The translations under genes and the position numbers were made by a program. Positions 53,378 through 60,975 of a DNA stretch of 64,000 nucleotides are shown here, in pieces (position 1 is the first letter of the stretch; each line of letters begins with the position of its first letter). This stretch comes from CBDCGS01 sp965216915 (GTDB lineage: Bacteria; Pseudomonadota; Alphaproteobacteria; UBA828). The DNA is taken from positions 62,001 through 126,000 of the forward strand of contig CBDCGS010000007.1 in the NCBI GenBank assembly GCA_965216915.1, read 5' to 3'. The notes below the pieces were generated by a model that did no database searches, was not told the origin of the DNA, and was given only the letters and a program-made list of their open reading frames with translations.

Positions 53378-54078
53378 CGTGCGGCGCGGATGAACGCCTC
53401 GAAGATACGCCGGTCGCCCGGGTCGATCGCATATTCCGGATGCCACTGCACGCCGATGAACCAGCGCCGCGTCGGATCTTCGATCCCCTCGACGACACCA
53501 TCGGGCGCCATTGCGTTGACAGTGAAGCCCGGCGCCGGCTCGGCGACCGCCTGGTGGTGCGCGCTGTTTACCTGCATCTCGGCCGCGCCGACCAGGTCGT
53601 GTAACGCGCTGCCATCGGCGAGGGCGACCGGGTGCCCCGGTTCCGTCCGCGGGTTGGGCTGCTCGTGCGCCAACGCATTGGGGATCGCGTCCGGGATGTG
53701 TTGGATCAAGGTGCCGCCGAGCGCGACGTTCATGAGTTGCTGGCCACCGCAAATCCCGAGGCAGGGCATATCGGTGGCATGCGCCGCGCGCGTAATCGCA
53801 AGCTCGAAGGCGGTGCGACGGTCCTTGGTGGTGACAGTCGCATGCCGCTCGGCCGCGCCAAAGAGCGCCGGGTCGACGTCGAAATGCCCGCCGGTGACGA
53901 CGAGGCCGTCCACGAGCTCCAGGTAGCGCGCCGCAAGCTCCGGCTCGTGCGGTAGCGCCACGGGCACTCCGCCGGCTGCTGCGATCGCATCGCAATAGTT
54001 TTGACGGATCGCGTACCAGGGCTGGTTGGAGTAGCCGCCGGGGGCCTCAGAATCGAGGGTTAGGCCGATCACGGGCAT
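53374..54078 (-). CDS. Class I glutamine amidotransferase-like, PuuD family
   Basis: A 234-residue gamma-glutamyl-gamma-aminobutyrate hydrolase-family protein. The nucleophile is in PCLGICGGQQLMNVALGG, and GVQWHPEY near the C terminus gives the His/Glu pair. Such enzymes cleave gamma-glutamyl amides. The stop codon lies in the repeat element. It is divergent from tadA. Confidence 0.9.
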   Translation of the reverse strand: MPVIGLTLDSEAPGGYSNQPWYAIRQNYCDAIAAAGGVPVALPHEPELAARYLELVDGLVVTGGHFDVDPALFGAAERHATVTTKDRRTAFELAITRAAHATDMPCLGICGGQQLMNVALGGTLIQHIPDAIPNALAHEQPNPRTEPGHPVALADGSALHDLVGAAEMQVNSAHHQAVAEPAPGFTVNAMAPDGVVEGIEDPTRRWFIGVQWHPEYAIDPGDRRIFEAFIRAAR

Positions 54079-54159
54079 GGCGGCACTCTATGGCCGGGCG
54101 TGCATGGCGGCAAGCGCGATGGGCTTGACCCGGCCCTACGCGGGCGCGAGGGTGCGCCC

Positions 54160-54618
54160 ATGGGCGCGCCCACCCCAACGCCGATGGAACGTGCTTTGGC
54201 GCAGGCTGCCGCCGCCGCTGCCCGCGGCGAGGTGCCGATCGGCGCCGTCGTCGTCGAGGGCGGCTCGGGCACCATCCTGGCCGAGGCCGGCAATGCCGTC
54301 GAGGCGCGCTGCGATCCAACCGCGCACGCGGAGATGCTCGCGATCCGCGCGGCCGCGGAGACGGCGCGGAGCCCGCGGCTTCCCGCCTGCGATCTCTACG
54401 TCACGTTGGAGCCCTGCGCCATGTGCGCGCAGGCGATCGCCTTCGCGCGCATTCGGCGGGTCTACTTCGGCGCGCCCGACCCGAAGGGCGGGGGGGTTGA
54501 GCACGGCGCGCGTGTGTTCGCGCAGCCGACCTGCCACCACCAGCCGGAGGTCTATGGCGGGTTTCACGAGGAGCGCGCGGCCGCGCTGCTCAAGGCGTTT
54601 TTCGCGGCGCGGCGCTGA
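54160..54618 (+). CDS. tadA: tRNA-specific adenosine deaminase-like
   Basis: A 152-residue CDA-fold deaminase with HAEMLAI and PCAMCAQAI, the complete zinc site, and VTLEPCAM. It probably converts A34 to inosine in tRNA-Arg(ACG). The ATG at 54160 fits family length; the frame opens earlier, at 54100. It ends 14 bases before the IS630 target TA. In the absence of the IS it would be convergent with purD across repeat copy E. Confidence 0.9.
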   Translation: MGAPTPTPMERALAQAAAAAARGEVPIGAVVVEGGSGTILAEAGNAVEARCDPTAHAEMLAIRAAAETARSPRLPACDLYVTLEPCAMCAQAIAFARIRRVYFGAPDPKGGGVEHGARVFAQPTCHHQPEVYGGFHEERAAALLKAFFAARR

Positions 54619-54728
54619 GCGTCTGGCCAGCCTAGAGCACGATTCAGTTTAGTTGAATCGTTTGTGGGGATTCCCAAGGGGCGAGAAAACTGATTCAAGA
54701 TGCTGGCTGGAGAAGGAGGCCAGTATGG

Positions 54729-55103
54729 ATGGCACGAGCCTATTCGGAGGATCTTCGTTCTCGTGTTGTTGCTCGGGTTGAGGCGGGTCAGCCTGTTCGG
54801 GAGGTTGCGTCTCACTTTGGTGTGAGCGTTTCGAGCGTTGTGAAGTGGTCGCAGCGCTACCGAGCGACGGGCAGCGTTGCTGCGAAGCCGATGGGCAGCC
54901 GGCTGCCGCGTTTGCTGCTTGGCGAGCGCGACTGGTTGCTGGACCGGCTCGCCGCCTCACCGGACATCACGCTGCGTGCGTTGGTCTCGGAACTGCAGGA
55001 GCGCGGGGTGCGGGCGAGCTATGGCTCGCTTTGGCGTTTGTTGAACGACGAGGGCATCAGCTTCAAAAAAAAGCCTGCACGCCAGCGAGCAGGACCGACC
55101 TGA
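54729..55103 (+). CDS. IS630 transposase, upstream frame (DNA-binding part)
   Basis: A 124-residue helix-turn-helix segment (RVEAGQPVREVASHFGVSVSSVVKWSQRY, then a second HTH around LRALVSELQERG). It ends at a TGA soon after a run of eight A at 55065-55072, where moving forward by one base joins it to the catalytic frame. The junction in related enzymes reads SFKK-LHA-EQDRPDV, which is recovered here by skipping a single A. Confidence 0.9.
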   Translation: MARAYSEDLRSRVVARVEAGQPVREVASHFGVSVSSVVKWSQRYRATGSVAAKPMGSRLPRLLLGERDWLLDRLAASPDITLRALVSELQERGVRASYGSLWRLLNDEGISFKKKPARQRAGPT

Positions 55104-55104
55104 C

Positions 55105-55671
55105 GTGGTGCGCCGGCGGGCGCGCTGGAAGAAATATCAGGGCCGGCTCGATCCCACGCGCCTGGTCTTCATCGACGAGACCTGGGCCAAGACCAACATG
55201 ACGCGCCTCTATGGCCGTTGCCGGAAGGGAGAGCGGCTCCTTGCCAGGGTGCCGCAGGGGCACTGGCGCACGTTGACCTTCCTGGCCGCGCTCCGTCACG
55301 ACCGCATCGACGCGCCCTGTGTCTTCGACGGGCCGATCAACGGCCGAAGTTTCCTGGCCTATGTCGAACAGTTCCTGGTGCCGACGCTCCGTCCGGGCGA
55401 TATCGTGATCATGGATAACCTGGGTTCGCACAAGGGGCGCCAGGTTCGCCGCGCGATCCGGGCCGCCGGCGCCAAGCTCTTGTTCCTGCCGCCCTACTCG
55501 CCCGACCTGAACCCCATCGAGCAGCTCTTCGCCAAGCTCAAATCTTTGCTACGCAAGGCCGAGGAACGCACCGTTCCCGCAACCTGGCAGCGCATCGGCA
55601 AATTGCTCGACAACGTCAGCCCTCAGGAATGCCAAAACTTCATCCGAAATGCCGGATACGCTTCAATCTAG
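55105..55671 (+). CDS. IS630 transposase, downstream frame (DDE catalytic part)
   Basis: A 188-residue catalytic domain with all three acidic residues: FIDETWAKTNM, VIMDNLGSHKG and DLNPIEQLFAKLK. The frame is open back past 55072, so the true product is most likely a fused protein of about 313 residues made by slippage on the A8 run, and not a separate protein from GTG 55105. The element looks intact otherwise. Confidence 0.9.
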   Translation: MVRRRARWKKYQGRLDPTRLVFIDETWAKTNMTRLYGRCRKGERLLARVPQGHWRTLTFLAALRHDRIDAPCVFDGPINGRSFLAYVEQFLVPTLRPGDIVIMDNLGSHKGRQVRRAIRAAGAKLLFLPPYSPDLNPIEQLFAKLKSLLRKAEERTVPATWQRIGKLLDNVSPQECQNFIRNAGYASI

Positions 55672-55683
55672 ATGGATCACGCT

Positions 55684-55786
55684 CTAGCGCAAATCCCGAG
55701 CAGGTGGGATCACCTGCGACGACGCATTTGCGCGATTCCAATGAGGGAGAGCATGTCGCGTGAGCAAGGCGAGCGTGACATGCTCA
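55684..55786. repeat. 106-bp MITE-like element, copy E
   Basis: Begins CTAGCGCAAATC, one change from consensus, at the TA that bounds the IS630 element, and ends in a diverged ATGCTCATC. The hairpin GCAGGTGGGATCACCTGC is intact. The TGA stop of purD (55784-55786 on the complement) lies in the right terminus. The body is slightly shorter, at about 103 bases. Confidence 0.8.
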
Positions 55787-57049
55787 TCGCACCGCGCGCC
55801 AGCCGATATCCGTGCGGCAAAAGCCATCCGACCAATCGATCTTACGCACCGCCTCATAGGCACGCCCTTGGGCGGCGCCGATCGTGTCACCGAGCGCGGT
55901 GACGCCGAGCACGCGACCGCCCGCCGCGCAGAGGTCGGCACCGTCACGCCTGGTGCCGGCGTGAAACACGGTGACGCCGTCGAGGCTCTCGGCCGCGTCG
56001 ATCCCGCGGATCACGCTGCCCTTTTCATAGGCGCCCGGATAGCCCTTGGTGGCGAGCACGACGCAGAGCGCGGCCTGGTCGCGCCAGCGGAGGTCGAAGT
56101 CCTTGAGCTCGCCATCGCGCGCGGCGAGCAGCGCGGGCAGTAGGTCCGAGCGGAGGCGCGGCAGCAGCACCTGGCATTCCGGGTCACCGAAGCGGACGTT
56201 GACCTCGAGCAATTTCGGGCCCGCATCGGTCAGCATCAGGCCGGCGTAGAAGACGCCCTTGTAGGGCGTGCCGGCGGCGGCGAGCGCGTCGACGAGGGGT
56301 TGCACGATCGCGCTCAGCGCAGTCTCGCAGAGCGCCGGCGTCATCACGGGCGCCGGCGAATAGGCGCCCATGCCGCCTGTGTTCGGTCCGGTGTCGCCAT
56401 CGCCGACGGCCTTGTGGTCTTGCGCCGTTTCGAGGGGCACCACGTTGGTGCCGTCGACCAGCGCGAAATAGCTCGCCTCCTCGCCGACCAGGAACTCCTC
56501 GATCACGAGCTCCGCCCCGGCCTCGCCGAAGGCGCCTTCGAGGGTTTGCGCGGCCGCGTCGAGCGCGGCCTCGATGGTCTCGGCGATGATGACCCCCTTG
56601 CCGGCGGCGAGACCGTCCGCCTTGACGACGATCGGTGCGCCCGTCGCCTCGATGAAGGCGCGTGCCTCGGGAATCGTGCGGGTGCGCGTGTAGGCGGCCG
56701 TCGGCACACCATGCCGTGCGCAGAGATCTTTCATGAAGCCTTTCGAGCCCTCGATGCGTGCCGCCGCTGCGCTCGGCCCGAACGCGGCGATGCCGGCGGC
56801 CTCGAGCCGATCCACTAGGCCCGCCACCAACGGGGCCTCGGGACCGACGATCACGAAGTCGATCGCATTGTCCCGGCACCAGGCGACGACGGCCGCGCCA
56901 TCCAGCGGGTCGAGCGCGACGCAGGTAGCCTCGTGCGCGATCCCCGCATTGCCGGGGGCGCACCAGAGACCCGTCACCAAAGGCGACGATGCGAGGCTCC
57001 AACAAAGCGCGTGCTCGCGTCCGCCGGAGCCGACGACCAGGACGTTCAC
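55784..57049 (-). CDS. purD: Phosphoribosylamine-glycine ligase
   Basis: A 421-residue ATP-grasp ligase of purine synthesis. VNVLVVGSGGREHALCW begins the enzyme; KADGLAAGKGVIIA, GPNTGGMGAYSPAP and LEVNVRFGDPECQ are the ATP-grasp motifs. The GTG at 57049, with GAGAGGG before it, is the start; the open frame extends further to 57301. It is divergent from xseA. Its stop lies in repeat copy E. Confidence 0.95.
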   Translation of the reverse strand: MNVLVVGSGGREHALCWSLASSPLVTGLWCAPGNAGIAHEATCVALDPLDGAAVVAWCRDNAIDFVIVGPEAPLVAGLVDRLEAAGIAAFGPSAAAARIEGSKGFMKDLCARHGVPTAAYTRTRTIPEARAFIEATGAPIVVKADGLAAGKGVIIAETIEAALDAAAQTLEGAFGEAGAELVIEEFLVGEEASYFALVDGTNVVPLETAQDHKAVGDGDTGPNTGGMGAYSPAPVMTPALCETALSAIVQPLVDALAAAGTPYKGVFYAGLMLTDAGPKLLEVNVRFGDPECQVLLPRLRSDLLPALLAARDGELKDFDLRWRDQAALCVVLATKGYPGAYEKGSVIRGIDAAESLDGVTVFHAGTRRDGADLCAAGGRVLGVTALGDTIGAAQGRAYEAVRKIDWSDGFCRTDIGWRAVR

Positions 57050-57145
57050 AGGCCCTCTCACCCTCCGCGCCGCTTTCGGCGACTCCCCGCTTCCGATAGA
57101 CTCGCCTTCTAGCACAGCGGACCCGCCCCGGCACTTTCGATCCAG

Positions 57146-58615
57146 ATGGACGCAAGCGATCACGACAGCGCAGGCAGCAATCTGCCGGTCATGTCCGTCA
57201 GCGAGCTGTCGCAGGCGCTCAAGCGGACCGTCGAGGAAGCCTATGCCTGGGTGCGGGTGCGCGGGGAGATCTCGGGCTTCAAGCGGGCGCGCTCCGGCCA
57301 CCTATATTTCGCGCTGAAGGATGTGGATGCGGTGCTCGACGCGGTGTGCTGGCGCAACACCGCCGGGCGCCTCGCGCTCGTGCCGGAAGATGGGCTCGAG
57401 GTCGTGGCGACCGGCAGGCTGACGACCTATCCGGGTCGCTCGCGCTATCAGATCGTCGTGGCGCAATTGGAGCTGGCCGGCGAGGGCGCGCTCCTCAAGC
57501 TCCTCGAAACGCGCAAGCGTGCGCTCGCCGCGGAAGGCCTGTTCGACGAGGCGCGTAAACGGGCGCCGCCGTTCCTGCCGACGGTGATTGGGGTCGTGAC
57601 CTCGCCGACCGGCGCGGTCTTGCGTGACATCCTGCACCGGCTCGGCGATCGCTTTCCGCGCCGGGTCCTGGTGTGGCCGGTGCTCGTGCAAGGCGAGGGG
57701 GCGGCCGAGCAAGTGGCGCAAGCGATTGCGGGGTTCAACCGGCTTGCGCCCGACGGCGCGGTGCCGCGGCCGGACCTTCTGATCGTGGCGCGCGGCGGCG
57801 GCAGCTTGGAGGACTTGTGGGCCTTCAACGAAGAGGCCGTCGTGCGCGCGGCTGCCGCGAGCGAGATTCCGCTGATCGCGGCCGTCGGCCATGAAACCGA
57901 CACCACGCTGATCGATCTCGCCGCGGACCGCCGGGCCCCGACACCGAGCGCGGCGGCCGAGCTTGCCGTGCCCGTGCGCGGCGATCTCGTGACGCGCCTG
58001 CTCGGGCTTGAGCAGCGCCTGGTGGGCGCGGCGCACCGCGCCCTCGAGGCGCGGCGGACGCGCTTGGATGGCTACGCGCGTGGCCTCCCGGGAGCACCGA
58101 GCCTCCTGATGAATGCGGCCCAGCGCCTCGACGACTGGAGCGAGCGTCTGGGCCAGGCGGCCGGTGGCGCGCTTGTCCATCGCTCCCGGCTTGTGGCGAG
58201 CCTCAATCCGCCGCACCCCAAGCATGTTCTCTCGCTCAAGCGCGCGCAATTGACCGCGCTGGCGGAGCGCCCGGCGCTCCGGACGCCGGGCGAGCGCATC
58301 GTGGCGGCGCAAGACGGGCTTGCGCGGGTCGTCGACGGGCTGCGCCCGGCCTTGGAGGCATGCCGACGACACGAGGCCGCGCGTCTCGAGACCGCTGGCC
58401 GGCTCCTCGAAAGCGTCTCCTACCGCGGCACGCTGGCGCGCGGCTATGCGGTTGTGCGAGGCGACGACGACAGACCGCTGATGTCGTCGAAGGCGGTTAA
58501 GCCGGGCGCGGCGCTATCGCTCGAGTTCCACGATGGTCGCGCGCCGGCGATCTCGGCCGCGCGACGAGTGCGCCGCCGTGGCAAGCCGAGCGATGACCAG
58601 GGCTCTCTGCTGTGA
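57146..58615 (+). CDS. xseA: Exodeoxyribonuclease VII large subunit
   Basis: A 489-residue nuclease subunit. An N-terminal OB-fold (VSELSQALKRTVEEAYAWVRVRGEISGFKRARSGHLYF) precedes the catalytic domain with VVTSPTGAVLRDI, ARGGGSLEDLWAFNEE and VGHETDTTLIDLAAD. It degrades single-stranded DNA together with XseB, which is not in this window. It overlaps the M23 gene in GTGA. Confidence 0.95.
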   Translation: MDASDHDSAGSNLPVMSVSELSQALKRTVEEAYAWVRVRGEISGFKRARSGHLYFALKDVDAVLDAVCWRNTAGRLALVPEDGLEVVATGRLTTYPGRSRYQIVVAQLELAGEGALLKLLETRKRALAAEGLFDEARKRAPPFLPTVIGVVTSPTGAVLRDILHRLGDRFPRRVLVWPVLVQGEGAAEQVAQAIAGFNRLAPDGAVPRPDLLIVARGGGSLEDLWAFNEEAVVRAAAASEIPLIAAVGHETDTTLIDLAADRRAPTPSAAAELAVPVRGDLVTRLLGLEQRLVGAAHRALEARRTRLDGYARGLPGAPSLLMNAAQRLDDWSERLGQAAGGALVHRSRLVASLNPPHPKHVLSLKRAQLTALAERPALRTPGERIVAAQDGLARVVDGLRPALEACRRHEAARLETAGRLLESVSYRGTLARGYAVVRGDDDRPLMSSKAVKPGAALSLEFHDGRAPAISAARRVRRRGKPSDDQGSLL

Positions 58616-59436
58616 GGAGCGCGCTGCTCGCCTTTGTGTTGCTTTTCGTCTCGGCCGCGGCGATCGGCGGCGAGCTCGTGCTGGACGGACCTTTGCGCCA
58701 GGGCGGCCTCATTGTTGGGCACGGCGCGCCTGGTCTACGGGCCACGCTCGATGGGCGCGCGCTTCGGGTCGACACGGAAGGCCGCTTCGTGTTCGGCTTC
58801 GGGCGCGATGCGGCGCCAAGCGCGACCCTCGTGGTCACGCATCCCGACGGGGCGGTGGAGGAGCGGCAGCTCGCAATCGCACAGCGTGCCTACGACGTCC
58901 AACGGATCGACGGTCTCGCCAAATCGCTCGTCACGCCGCCGGACGAAGTCGTCGCGCGCATTCGCGACGAAGCCGCGCGAGTCCGTGCGGCGCGCAAGAT
59001 CGATAGCGCCGAGGCACTCTTCGCAGAGGGGTTTGTATGGCCCGCGCGCGGGCGCATCTCGGGCATCTATGGCAGCCAACGCATCCTCAATGGTGAGCCG
59101 CGCCAGCCTCACTACGGCATCGACATCGCGGCACCGACGGGCACGCCCGTGGTTGCGCCGGCGCCCGGTGTGGTCACGCTCGTCGAGCCGGATCTCTATT
59201 TTTCCGGTGGCACGCTCATCATCGACCACGGCCACGGCGTCAGCTCCGCCTTTCTCCACCTCGAGCGCATCGAGGTGGGGATCGGCGACCGCGTGGCGCG
59301 CGGCCAGCCGATCGCGACGGTCGGCGCGACGGGGCGGGTCACCGGGCCGCATCTGGACTGGCGCGTGAACTGGTTCGAGGAGAGGCTCGACCCGGCGCTT
59401 CTCGTCGGCCCGATGCCGCGCGCGGACGATCCCTGA
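58612..59436 (+). CDS. M23 family metallopeptidase, exported
   Basis: A 274-residue protein: signal peptide (residues 3-20), a beta-rich linker domain, a helix around residues 105-140, and a C-terminal LytM domain with HYGIDIA and HLDW, plus HGHGVSSAFLHL. Zinc ligands are complete, so it may cut peptidoglycan cross-links. GTG start overlaps the xseA stop. It ends in TGATCA shared with the convergent GST gene. Confidence 0.88.
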   Translation: MRSALLAFVLLFVSAAAIGGELVLDGPLRQGGLIVGHGAPGLRATLDGRALRVDTEGRFVFGFGRDAAPSATLVVTHPDGAVEERQLAIAQRAYDVQRIDGLAKSLVTPPDEVVARIRDEAARVRAARKIDSAEALFAEGFVWPARGRISGIYGSQRILNGEPRQPHYGIDIAAPTGTPVVAPAPGVVTLVEPDLYFSGGTLIIDHGHGVSSAFLHLERIEVGIGDRVARGQPIATVGATGRVTGPHLDWRVNWFEERLDPALLVGPMPRADDP

Positions 59437-60039
59437 TCAGGCGTCGATCGTGACGTGGTAGGGCTCGGCCGCGACGCGTCCCAGCCATTCATTGACGCGC
59501 GGGAAGGGGGTGAGATCGTGTCCGGCCTGGTCCGCGACGTGGAGAAAGGCGTAGTGCGCGATATCGGCTACCGTGTAGGAGTCGCCGACGATGTAAGGCT
59601 CTCGCGCAAAATGCTGCTCGAGGAATTCCAGCGCCCGCGCACCGGCCCGGTGGCATTCCCCGACACGGCCGGACTCCTCCCCGCCCGGATGGCTGTAGGA
59701 GAGCCACATGCGCGGTGTGCCGAAATTGGGCTCGATCTGGTTTTGCTCGAAAAAGAGCGCTTCCATCACCCGCACCACGGCGTCGTCGTCCGCCGGAAGG
59801 TAGGGGGTTCCCTTGGCGATCCAGAGCAGGATCGCATTGGATTCCCGGTAGACCGTGCCGTCCGCGGCCAGGAGAACGGGAACGCGCCCGGCCGGACTCA
59901 GGGCGAGGAACTCTGGCGTACGCGTCTCACCGCGGAGCGGGTCAACCGGGATGCGGTCGAAGGGGATGCCGAGCTGGGCCAGGAGCAGCCGGATCTTGTA
60001 GGCATTCCCGGACGGCGCGTAGTCGTAGAGCTTGTACAT
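59437..60039 (-). CDS. Glutathione S-transferase family protein
   Basis: A 200-residue GST: thioredoxin-like N-terminal half (MYKLYDYAPSGNAYKIRLLL, GRVPVLLAADGTVYRESNAIL) and an all-helical C-terminal half (IVGDSYTVADIAHYAFLHVA). The Ser of SGNAYK may activate glutathione. Substrate unknown. Its stop codon abuts that of the M23 gene. Confidence 0.9.
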   Translation of the reverse strand: MYKLYDYAPSGNAYKIRLLLAQLGIPFDRIPVDPLRGETRTPEFLALSPAGRVPVLLAADGTVYRESNAILLWIAKGTPYLPADDDAVVRVMEALFFEQNQIEPNFGTPRMWLSYSHPGGEESGRVGECHRAGARALEFLEQHFAREPYIVGDSYTVADIAHYAFLHVADQAGHDLTPFPRVNEWLGRVAAEPYHVTIDA

Positions 60040-60107
60040 GGCTCCTCGGGCGTGTTGGCATGAGGCGCAAATCGACTATAGCGGTGAACGGGTGAGGGAG
60101 CACGGGG

Positions 60108-60941
60108 ATGCGATCGGTTCGGTTGCCGGCCGGCGATAGGGTGCCGGCGCTCGGCCTCGGCACGTGGCGCATGGGTGAGGAGAGGTCGGAGCGGCGTCGC
60201 GAGGTCGCGGCGCTGCGCCGGGGCATCGACCTCGGCATGTCGCTGATCGACACGGCGGAAATGTACGCCGCCGGCGGCTCGGAGAAGGTGGTGGCGGAGG
60301 CCATCAGGGGACGCCGCGACGCCGTCTACTTGGTGAGCAAGGTGTTGCCGAGCAACGCGGGACGCAAGGGCACGGTGCGCGCGTGCGAGGCGAGCCTCAA
60401 GCGGCTCGGTACGGATCGTCTGGATCTCTATTTGCTGCACTGGCGCGCAGGAGAGGATCTCGCCGGAACACTCGAGGCGTTCCAGGCTCTCCGCGAGGCG
60501 GGCAAGATCCGCCATTTCGGGGTCAGCAACTTCGATGTCGACGACATGGAGGAGTTGCGGGCCCTGCCGGGTGGGGCGGGCTGTCAGACCAATCAGATCC
60601 TCTACAACCTGTCGCGGCGTTGGCCGGAGGTCGGGCTTCACCAATGGTGCGGCGCGCGCAACGTGCCGCTCATGATCTATTCGCCGCTCGAGCAGGGCCG
60701 CCTTTCGGAAACGGGGCCGCTTGCCGCGGTGGCGCGCCGCCACGATGCGACGCCGATGCAGATCGCATTGGCTTGGACATTGCGCCATCCGGACATGTTC
60801 GTCGTTCCGAAAACGTCGCAAACGGCACGCATCGACGAGAACCATGCGACATTGGAGATCACACTGTCACCCGACGATCTCGCTACGCTCGACGAGGCTT
60901 TCCCGGCGCCGCGAGGTGAGGCCGCGTTGGAGGTGCTGTAG
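60108..60941 (+). CDS. Aldo/keto reductase
   Basis: A 277-residue NADPH-dependent reductase. The tetrad residues occur in LIDTAEMYAAG (Asp, Tyr), LVSKVLP (Lys) and LYLLHWR (His). LKRLGTDRLDLYLLH and RHFGVSNFDVDDM are family signatures. It reduces aldehydes such as methylglyoxal or sugars. It is convergent with the LysM-rich gene, with 34 bases between the stops. Confidence 0.93.
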   Translation: MRSVRLPAGDRVPALGLGTWRMGEERSERRREVAALRRGIDLGMSLIDTAEMYAAGGSEKVVAEAIRGRRDAVYLVSKVLPSNAGRKGTVRACEASLKRLGTDRLDLYLLHWRAGEDLAGTLEAFQALREAGKIRHFGVSNFDVDDMEELRALPGGAGCQTNQILYNLSRRWPEVGLHQWCGARNVPLMIYSPLEQGRLSETGPLAAVARRHDATPMQIALAWTLRHPDMFVVPKTSQTARIDENHATLEITLSPDDLATLDEAFPAPRGEAALEVL

Positions 60942-60975
60942 GACGGCGCGCACCCAATCCGGTGCCGCGCCGCGG

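Larger units (their letters stand above)
54635..55684 (+). mobile_element. IS630 family insertion sequence
   Basis: A 1050-bp element bounded by TA dinucleotides at 54633-54634 and 55685-55686, the standard IS630 target duplication. The ends GAGCACGATTCAG and, read inward on the complement, GAGCGTGATCCAT are imperfect inverted repeats. It holds two overlapping-frame open reading frames that make a transposase by frameshifting. It lies between tadA and repeat copy E, and its right boundary is the left edge of that copy. Confidence 0.93.

Noticed and set aside
7376..55786. The 106-bp repeats as a CRISPR array
   Set aside because: They are dispersed, single-copy at each site, and have no spacers or cas genes.
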